A model generated the notes under the pieces. It saw nothing but the letters and a program-made list of their open reading frames with translations. It made no database searches and was not told where the DNA came from. This document shows positions 1 to 6,065 of a stretch of DNA of 7,333 bases, in pieces. The DNA is taken from NCBI GenBank assembly GCA_030642885.1, contig DAOWMX010000111.1, forward strand, positions 1-7,333, read 5' to 3'. How positions within the stretch are numbered: position 1 is the first letter of the stretch; the number at the start of each line of letters is the position of its first letter. Source of the stretch: Anaerolineales bacterium. Lineage in GTDB: Bacteria > Chloroflexota > Anaerolineae > Anaerolineales > E44-bin32. Both the position numbers and the translations under genes were made by a program.

Positions 1-1447
1 CAATCTGGGTCTGAAAAACTTAGCCTGGGTTCGTTTGGGCATACAGATGACGGAGATAAAAGAACTCATCGGCAGCGGCCGTGGGCAGAAATCGATGGCC
101 GACGTTCCCATTGCGGAAGTTGCCCCATATGCTATCGCCGACGCGGAGACCTGCCTGCGGCTGATGCCCAAGTTAAAAAACGAATTAGAAGAGAAGAGCC
201 AGATGTCGGTCTTCGAAGAAGTGGAGATGCCTTTCATCCCCATCCTTGCCGACATGGAACTAGCCGGGATCTCGCTGGACACCGATTTCCTGGCTGAACT
301 CTCCGAAAACATGGCGACACAATTAGAGACCCTGCAGCAGCAGATCTATGAAATTGTCGGTCATGGTTTCAACATCAACTCAACGCAGCAGCTCTCGACT
401 GTGTTATTCGAAGAGCTAGGCTTAGAACCTCCCGGCCGCACGCGCCGCACGGCCTCCGGGCATTATTCCACAGCGGCTGCGGTGCTGAATGAACTGAGAG
501 AAGCTCACCCCATCATAGAATTAATCCTTAAGCAGCGCGAAATCGCTAAACTTAAGTCGACGTATGCGGATTCTTTCCCCGAACAGGTGAATCCGGAGAC
601 AAACCGGGTGCATACTTCCTACAACCAAACCGGATCGGTGACGGGCCGCCTGGCATCATCCAGCCCTAATCTCCAGAATATCCCAATCCGGACAGATCTC
701 GGCCGGGAGATTCGCCGCGCATTCATCCCCGCTGCCGGTCAGTTACTACTGAGTGTGGACTACTCCCAGATTGAATTACGCATCGTCGCTCACATCGCAG
801 AGGACGAGGCGATGATTGAAGCATTCCAGGATGACCAGGATATCCACGCAACGACGGCGGCGGCGATTTACGGGACCAGTATCGAGGATGTTACCTCTGC
901 CATGCGCCGCCACGCCAAAGCGGTCAATTTCGGTTTGATCTACGGTATGAGCCCCTTTGGATTAACACGAACCACAGATCTTACCCTGGCTGAAGCTGAA
1001 AACTTCGTTAGTGCCTACTTTGAACGCTTCCCGGGAGTAAAAATCTACCTGGACAGCATTCGAGAAGAGGTCATCGAGAAGGGCTATGTCTCTACCCTTC
1101 TAGGCCGGCGACGATATTTCCCACAATTGGTAAGCGGCGCCTCCGTCTCCGAAATGGACCGCGGCCGGGCGAACCGTGAAGCCATAAACGCACCCATCCA
1201 GGGCACAGCCGCTGACATCATCAAACTGGCGATGCTCAGCCTGCCCAAACGGTTGGCTAACGCTGGCCTCTCAGCCCGCATGCTGCTGCAGGTGCATGAT
1301 GAGCTTGTGCTTGAATGCCCTGAAGGTGAAATAGAGCAAACTACCACTATCGTTCAGGACGTCATGCAGGGCGCTTATCATCTCGTCGTCCCTCTAAAGA
1401 CGGATGCCAAAGCAGGGTCGAATTGGGCAGACATGCAGCCGCTATGA
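1..1447 (+). CDS. polA: DNA polymerase I, C-terminal part (5' end outside window)
   Basis: Family A DNA polymerase that fills gaps in repair and Okazaki-fragment maturation. The frame is open to the left edge (first full codon at position 2), so this is the last 481 residues of a gene that starts upstream; the TTG at 35 and the ATG at 47 are internal. The visible part begins in the end of the 3'-5' exonuclease domain, where the Exo III pattern YxxxD is present (Tyr codon 128-130, Asp codon 140-142). The whole polymerase domain follows: TGRLASSSPNLQNIP near 640-680, motif A DYSQIELR (758-781), motif B RRHAKAVNFGLIYG (905-946) and motif C QVHDELVLE (1289-1315). The O-helix Lys and Phe matching E. 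coli K758 and F762 are both kept, as are the metal-binding Asp of motifs A and C. The distance from the Exo III Asp to the C-terminus (about 434 residues) is close to that of E. coli Pol I. No terminator hairpin is visible after the stop. The 5' nuclease domain and Exo I/II motifs lie outside the window. Confidence 0.97.
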   Translation, partial: NLGLKNLAWVRLGIQMTEIKELIGSGRGQKSMADVPIAEVAPYAIADAETCLRLMPKLKNELEEKSQMSVFEEVEMPFIPILADMELAGISLDTDFLAELSENMATQLETLQQQIYEIVGHGFNINSTQQLSTVLFEELGLEPPGRTRRTASGHYSTAAAVLNELREAHPIIELILKQREIAKLKSTYADSFPEQVNPETNRVHTSYNQTGSVTGRLASSSPNLQNIPIRTDLGREIRRAFIPAAGQLLLSVDYSQIELRIVAHIAEDEAMIEAFQDDQDIHATTAAAIYGTSIEDVTSAMRRHAKAVNFGLIYGMSPFGLTRTTDLTLAEAENFVSAYFERFPGVKIYLDSIREEVIEKGYVSTLLGRRRYFPQLVSGASVSEMDRGRANREAINAPIQGTAADIIKLAMLSLPKRLANAGLSARMLLQVHDELVLECPEGEIEQTTTIVQDVMQGAYHLVVPLKTDAKAGSNWADMQPL

Positions 1448-1576
1448 GCGCAGGTCTGCTTCCACATCATCTAAAATTGTAATCATTCAAGCTGGCTGTT
1501 TACGGCTGATAATCGGAACGGCGACCGCTTCCAACTTGTGCTATACTCGCCACTCTAACCTATTTTAATAAAAAGT
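1448..1576 (+). other. Intergenic gap between polA and the TPR gene
   Basis: This 129-bp stretch is the only sizeable non-coding interval in the window. It holds a promoter-like extended -10 element at 1539-1547. A second, weaker AT-rich hexamer (GATAAT) lies at 1508-1513, with only a poor -35 match (TTCAAG, 1486-1491) upstream. I see no GC-rich hairpin followed by a T-run, so no intrinsic terminator for polA can be supported. No tRNA or small-RNA structure is apparent. Confidence 0.6.
1539..1547 (+). promoter_or_regulatory. Putative extended -10 promoter for the TPR-cdaA-cdaR-der operon
   Basis: The sequence TGCTATACT matches the sigma-70-type extended -10 pattern TGnTATAnT with one mismatch in the hexamer (TATACT for TATAAT). 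It is preceded by a further TG, giving TGTGCTATACT. No good -35 hexamer sits 16-18 bp upstream, which is typical of promoters that rely on the extended -10. Transcription would start near 1554, leaving a leader of only about 23 nt before the ATG at 1577, with a weak AAAAAG purine run instead of a clear Shine-Dalgarno. The call rests on pattern and position only. Confidence 0.45.
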
Positions 1577-3913
1577 ATGGGCATGACAGAACGCCAAGAA
1601 CTCTTCGAAGAATCCATGCGCCTTGGGCACTCCGCAGCTTGGGATCTCCAATGGGACCGAGCGATCGAGTATTACCGCAAGGCGCTCGCGCTGAAAACCG
1701 ACGATCCTGCTGCCTTGACGAGTCTCGGACTGGCACTCTTAGAGTCAGAGAAATACCAAGAAGCACTCGAAGTCTATCAGCACGCAGCGAAATTAGCCCC
1801 GGATGACCCCGTACCCGTAGAAAAAACATCCGAAATTCTCGAACTCATGAATCAAATCGACAGCGCGGTCGCCCAGCGAGCCGCCGCAGCTGAGCTGCAC
1901 CTTAAGCGCCGAGACGCGGATAAGGCCATCGATAACTGGTCTCAAATCGCCCGGATGGTTCCCGGTGACCTCAACACGCGGACCAAATTGGCCATGACCT
2001 TCGAACGATTGGGCCGCAAGCGAGAGGCGGTCTATGAATATCTCGCAGTTGCCTCAATCCTACAAACAGACGGGAAGGAAGATCGGGCCAAAGATGCTGC
2101 TGAGCGCGCCCTGCGCCTGATCCCCGGTGAGAAGGAATCCGCTCGGGCACTGCGCTTTCTCCAGCAGGGCAAAACTTTACCACCTCCTTCAGAACCGCGA
2201 GGGACCACTGCGCCACTGCGGATGGACCAGGTAAAAGATTACCTGAAAGACGGTGATGTTGAGGAAATCGACGACAGCCAGCAGGCAGACCCGGAGACGA
2301 CAGCCCAGTCTCGAGCGTTGACTATCCTTGCGGGATTGATCTTTGAAGAGGCGGGTGACGAGAACGGAAACGGCTCATCGCCGATAGATATGTCAGAACT
2401 CACTAAGAGCCGCATCAGCCAGGAGCGCAAAAGCGTCGGCCAGCCGCAGATGCTCCGCTATCTAGTGCAGGCGATTGATTATCAAACCCATGAAAATATC
2501 CCGCAGGCGATCAAACAGTACGAGAGCGCGATCAAAGCCGGATTGGACCACCCCGCAGTTTATTACAACCTCGGCATTCTACTCAAGAACCAGGGCGACC
2601 AAGAAGGAGCGACGAAATACTTAACCCAGTCCCTTGGCCATCCCGATCTCGATCTAGGAGCAAACCTCGCCCTCGGCCGCCTGGCTCGCATGCGTGACGA
2701 CCTTCCAGAAGCGGCCCGTCTTTTGCTTCAGGCACTTCGCTACGCAGACACTCTTTCGGTCGATGAGAACCAGTCTGGCGATCTTAATCAACTCTACGAT
2801 ACGATCATGGCTACAATGAGCGAGGGAGATGATGAGACGCTCTCGCAGATCGTTGAAAACACACTCAGCTTCTTGAGTGGTCCGGAGTGGCTCGAACGTC
2901 TCCGTCAGGCGCGCCGCCAGCTCGAAGGCGAGTCAGAAGGGGCAGATTTGGTGCCAATCGCCGACATGCTCGCAGTGGGGGGAACAGAACGAATTCTGCA
3001 AGCCATCGGTCGGATCGACGACTTGGTCAAAAACAAGAAGTACGAAGTAGCCATGGAAGAAGCCATGCTGGCGCTCGACCATATTCCCGGCTATCTCGGG
3101 CTGCACTTACGAATGGCCGAGATTATGATCCGGCAAGGCAACACTACCGGAGGCATGACCAAACTGCGAATCATCGCCAAGACACACCACGTCCGCGGCG
3201 AAATTTCCGCCGCATCCAACGTTTACACCCGCATTATTCGTCATTCCCCAATCGACATCCCAGCGAGAAAGCAGCTTATCGATCTCCTGGTACAACAAGA
3301 CAGGACCGAAGAGGCGCTTAAGCAATATCTCGACCTGGCCGAGCTTTACCGGCAGATGGCGGAAATTGACTCCGCGCGTTCAACACTGGATGAAGCCTAT
3401 AAACTCAGCCAACTCGGTCCTGTCAGCCGAGAATGGAAAATTAAGACCCTGGACATGATGGGGGATATCGATCTCTCGAGATTGGATCTACGTCAGGCGC
3501 TGCAAACCTTTGAAGAAATCTGCGAAATCGATCCACAGAACGAGAAAGCCCGTTCCCATCTGATTGATCTGAACTTGCGGCTTGGGCAGGAGGAACAGGC
3601 ATCAGCCGCCCTGGACATCCAGCTGGACCATCTCGTGCAATCGGGTCATGCACGGGAAGCGCTCACCCTTTTGGAAGATCTTGCTCGTGAATATCCCGGG
3701 AAACAGACGCTGCATTCCCGCCTTGCAGAGGCATACCGTGCAGCCGGCAGAACCGCCGACGCGATCGCCCAATACGACGCGCTGGGTGAGATCCAATTGG
3801 ACGCGGGTCAGACCAAGGACGCTATTGCGACGATAGAGACAATCGTCACTCTGGATCCCCCAAACATTGAGGGCTATCATGATCTCTTGCGCAATCTTAA
3901 AGACGGCGCTTAA
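1577..3913 (+). CDS. Large cytosolic TPR-repeat protein, function unknown
   Basis: A 778-residue protein made almost entirely of tetratricopeptide repeats, which form helical scaffolds for protein-protein contacts. There is no signal peptide or membrane segment, so it should be cytosolic. Clear repeats lie at residues 11-44 and 45-78 (both ending DDP, with the G-Y-A-A spacing of TPRs), followed by more divergent units to about 200. A charged, low-complexity linker with many Asp/Glu, Ser and Gln spans about 205-290. A second TPR block covers about 292-395, and a third runs from about 473 to the C-terminus. In total roughly 13 units can be counted, several in a longer form with an extra helix pair. 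No catalytic motif was recognised. The start is ATG 1577; ATG 1583 is a possible alternative, and neither has a strong ribosome binding site. It lies 29 bp upstream of cdaA with no terminator between, so it is probably co-transcribed with the c-di-AMP genes. A partner role to CdaA or Der is possible but is only inferred from position. Confidence 0.88.
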   Translation: MGMTERQELFEESMRLGHSAAWDLQWDRAIEYYRKALALKTDDPAALTSLGLALLESEKYQEALEVYQHAAKLAPDDPVPVEKTSEILELMNQIDSAVAQRAAAAELHLKRRDADKAIDNWSQIARMVPGDLNTRTKLAMTFERLGRKREAVYEYLAVASILQTDGKEDRAKDAAERALRLIPGEKESARALRFLQQGKTLPPPSEPRGTTAPLRMDQVKDYLKDGDVEEIDDSQQADPETTAQSRALTILAGLIFEEAGDENGNGSSPIDMSELTKSRISQERKSVGQPQMLRYLVQAIDYQTHENIPQAIKQYESAIKAGLDHPAVYYNLGILLKNQGDQEGATKYLTQSLGHPDLDLGANLALGRLARMRDDLPEAARLLLQALRYADTLSVDENQSGDLNQLYDTIMATMSEGDDETLSQIVENTLSFLSGPEWLERLRQARRQLEGESEGADLVPIADMLAVGGTERILQAIGRIDDLVKNKKYEVAMEEAMLALDHIPGYLGLHLRMAEIMIRQGNTTGGMTKLRIIAKTHHVRGEISAASNVYTRIIRHSPIDIPARKQLIDLLVQQDRTEEALKQYLDLAELYRQMAEIDSARSTLDEAYKLSQLGPVSREWKIKTLDMMGDIDLSRLDLRQALQTFEEICEIDPQNEKARSHLIDLNLRLGQEEQASAALDIQLDHLVQSGHAREALTLLEDLAREYPGKQTLHSRLAEAYRAAGRTADAIAQYDALGEIQLDAGQTKDAIATIETIVTLDPPNIEGYHDLLRNLKDGA

Positions 3914-3942
3914 GTCCTAACCGCTCAGTAAAGAGTATCGTC

Positions 3943-4809
3943 GTGACAAATTTTATCTCGGAATTGACTTTCTTCTTCCAACGGTTCGACCTCCTGGGTG
4001 TAGTAGATGTTCTTCTCGTGACCCTGGCGGTTTTCTTCGTGCTGCGCCTGGTTCGGGGGACACAGGCCGTTGTCCTTCTGCGCGGGATGATCGTATTGGT
4101 CATCACCATCGCTGTACTCACCAGCTTACTTAACCTCCCAGCGTTCACATGGTTATTAGAGGCCTCTTTACCCGCTCTGCTAATAGCAATTCCGGTGATC
4201 TTCGCCCCGGAAATCCGGCGTGCGCTGGAGCGCCTTGGTCGTACAAGTAATATGTTCTTCTTGAGCACTACACCGGATCACATTGAAGCGCTCATCGATA
4301 CTGTTTGCGTCACCGCCCAGCGCCTATCGGATCGTCGCTATGGCGCTTTAATCGTCATCGAGCGTGAAATCCCTCTTGCCGAATACAAAGAAACCGGCGT
4401 GACGTTGGATGCAGAGCTTACACCGCAACTACTGCTCCAAATTTTCCATATCAACACTCCGCTCCACGATGGCGCCGCGATCATCGAAAAAGACAGAATT
4501 GCAGCCGCCGGGTGCGTTATGCCGCTCTCTTCTAGCGGCACACTTTCCCGTTCAACCGATCGATCGATGGGCCTGCGGCATCGTGCAGCCCTGGGGATCA
4601 GCGAGGTGAGTGACGCCGTGTCTGTTGTCGTCTCGGAGGAGACGGGCGGCATCTCGGTCACACATAATGGTCGGATGATCCGCCGGCTGGATCAAGCACG
4701 TTTAAAGAACATCCTGACCGCATTCTTCCGGCCTCGAACAACCGGGAGATTCCCGGGGTGGCTCGAGCGCTTCCTTGCCCGCACCCAAGGCGAACGAGAG
4801 TCTACGTAA
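3943..4809 (+). CDS. cdaA: Membrane diadenylate cyclase CdaA (c-di-AMP synthase)
   Basis: Condenses two ATP into cyclic di-AMP, the second messenger that controls potassium and osmolyte balance and cell-wall state in many bacteria. At 288 residues it has the usual CdaA size (about 270). Three N-terminal hydrophobic segments (about 17-34, 42-62, 70-88) are followed by the typical junction FAPEIRRALERLGR (87-100) and then the cytosolic DisA_N catalytic domain. The domain keeps its signature residues: GALIVIERE, the DGA motif in PLHDGAAII (residues 176-178, bases 4468-4476), the RHR motif (212-214, bases 4576-4584) and VVVSEETGGIS. The residue before RHR is Leu (GLRHR), where B. subtilis CdaA has Thr (GTRHR). 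The start is GTG 3943, chosen because it places the first membrane helix normally; an AAGAG purine run ends about 7 nt upstream. The stop TAA shares its last base with the cdaR ATG. Identity is firm; the active enzyme forms dimers, so activity also depends on oligomerisation that sequence alone does not show. Confidence 0.97.
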   Translation: MTNFISELTFFFQRFDLLGVVDVLLVTLAVFFVLRLVRGTQAVVLLRGMIVLVITIAVLTSLLNLPAFTWLLEASLPALLIAIPVIFAPEIRRALERLGRTSNMFFLSTTPDHIEALIDTVCVTAQRLSDRRYGALIVIEREIPLAEYKETGVTLDAELTPQLLLQIFHINTPLHDGAAIIEKDRIAAAGCVMPLSSSGTLSRSTDRSMGLRHRAALGISEVSDAVSVVVSEETGGISVTHNGRMIRRLDQARLKNILTAFFRPRTTGRFPGWLERFLARTQGEREST

Positions 4810-6059
4810 TGATCAGCTGGCTTCGACAGAATCTAGGAACACTGCTCATGTCCTTTATCCTGGCGCTTACTGCATGGGTTGCCGCAGTAGGCCAGCAGGA
4901 CCCCATCGTCGAACAGATCTTTCCTGAGCAAATTGCCATTGACTACCGTAATCTGAAGGTTGGATTAACTATTATTGGAGACTTCCCTGAGTTTGCAGAT
5001 GTGACCTTGCGTGCGCCCACCTCCGTTTGGCGCAATCTGACCATCTCCGATCTGGAGGTGTATGCCGACTTGAGCCAGCTTGAAGAGGGAACCACGCATG
5101 TAACCCTGCAATTCCACACCAGCCGCCGGGCGATCCAATATACTTCGATTGACCCCTCAACCGTAACCCTGACGATCGAGCCGCTCGCCACAAAGACAGT
5201 CAACGTCGTTGTGAGCACCGTAGGAGACCCAGCGCCTGATTACCGCGCCGAGAAGCCAGTTACAGATCTGACCGAGACGACGATCGTCGGACCGGCCAGT
5301 CGAGTAGACCAAGTTGTCATCGGGCAGGTAGTCGTAGATCTTACCGATCGGCAGAGCTCAATCGATCAGGTTTACACAATTAATTTCATCGATAGCGAAG
5401 GCAATGTTGTCACTGATGTGAAATCCACTGACGAACAAGTTCAAGTGAGTATTGAGATCACCAAGATCGAGAACATTCGCCGGTTGTTGGTCATTCCAGT
5501 CATTGAAGGACAGAACATACTAGATGCACAGGGGTATTACCGGGTAGCGCGTATCTCAGTATCCCCTCTAGAAGTTGCGGTTTTTTCAGATGACCCTGAG
5601 GCTTTGGAAGCTCTTCCAGGCTACCTACAGACTCTACCGGTGAGTGTGGCTGAACGAACCGATGACTTCGAAGAACGTGTTCCACTCGATCTTCCACCGG
5701 GGTTCATCCTGATTGGAGAACAGATCGCTCTAGTTCAGGTTGAGATCGAACCGATCGAAACATCTATCACGATCTCCCTCCCCGTGGAAATTGAGGGGGT
5801 GGGCTTAGGTCTCTACAGCTATCCCTCTCCCGAGAGGGTGAACCTAATTCTCTCCGGCCCTGCGGAACTACTTGACACACTTAAGCCGGAAGATGTAAGA
5901 GCCGTTATAGACGTTCAGGGCCTTACCATAGGCACGTATCAATTGGAGCCTGAGGTGATCGTATTGCCTGATGGTCTCGCCTGGGAGGCGCCGAACCCTT
6001 CCGTCATCGAACTAGTCCTCACCGCCACCCCCCGCCCAACGGCCACACCAAGCTCTTAA
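4809..6059 (+). CDS. cdaR: YbbR-domain protein CdaR, membrane-anchored regulator of CdaA
   Basis: In Firmicutes the CdaR/YbbR protein binds CdaA and tunes c-di-AMP production. This 416-residue protein has one N-terminal membrane anchor (about residues 9-27) after a short Arg-containing start, and the rest should lie outside the cytoplasm. Four YbbR-like beta-rich repeats can be traced at about 33-125, 127-222, 225-315 and 317-404. They show repeated patterns such as the V-V-x-V-x-V opening strands, the VTxxGPxxxV-type segment (TTIVGPASRVDQV in repeat 2, VNLILSGPAELLDTL in repeat 4) and V-x-V-D-L/V-Q strands. The protein ends in a Thr/Pro tail, TPRPTATPSS (407-416). The start is ATG 4809, which overlaps the cdaA stop as TAATG and places the membrane anchor at the N-terminus. 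An in-frame GTG at 4758 would add 17 Arg/Pro-rich residues and lies inside cdaA, so it is less likely. The overlap suggests translational coupling with cdaA. Confidence 0.93.
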   Translation: MISWLRQNLGTLLMSFILALTAWVAAVGQQDPIVEQIFPEQIAIDYRNLKVGLTIIGDFPEFADVTLRAPTSVWRNLTISDLEVYADLSQLEEGTTHVTLQFHTSRRAIQYTSIDPSTVTLTIEPLATKTVNVVVSTVGDPAPDYRAEKPVTDLTETTIVGPASRVDQVVIGQVVVDLTDRQSSIDQVYTINFIDSEGNVVTDVKSTDEQVQVSIEITKIENIRRLLVIPVIEGQNILDAQGYYRVARISVSPLEVAVFSDDPEALEALPGYLQTLPVSVAERTDDFEERVPLDLPPGFILIGEQIALVQVEIEPIETSITISLPVEIEGVGLGLYSYPSPERVNLILSGPAELLDTLKPEDVRAVIDVQGLTIGTYQLEPEVIVLPDGLAWEAPNPSVIELVLTATPRPTATPSS

Positions 6060-6065
6060 TCCATT

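Noticed and set aside
1448..1540. Possible terminator for polA
   Set aside because: No GC-rich inverted repeat followed by a T-run was found; the short repeated GGCTG motifs near 1493-1508 are direct repeats and do not form a stem.
2887..3321. Open frame of 144 codons on the + strand inside the TPR gene
   Set aside because: Its Arg/Ser/Pro-rich translation is typical of an out-of-frame reading of a GC-moderate gene, and the TPR frame through the region is continuous with clear repeats.
3897..4268. Antisense open frame of 123 codons opposite the cdaA start
   Set aside because: It is a low-complexity Arg/Thr-rich translation lying over the conserved membrane segments of CdaA and has no recognisable domain, so it is a shadow of the real gene.
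4551..4569. Tandem GATC-type repeat (CCGATCGATCGATGG) as a regulatory site
   Set aside because: It lies inside the conserved catalytic domain of cdaA and encodes the residues Thr-Asp-Arg-Ser-Met, so coding explains it; it is mentioned only as part of the CGATCG count.
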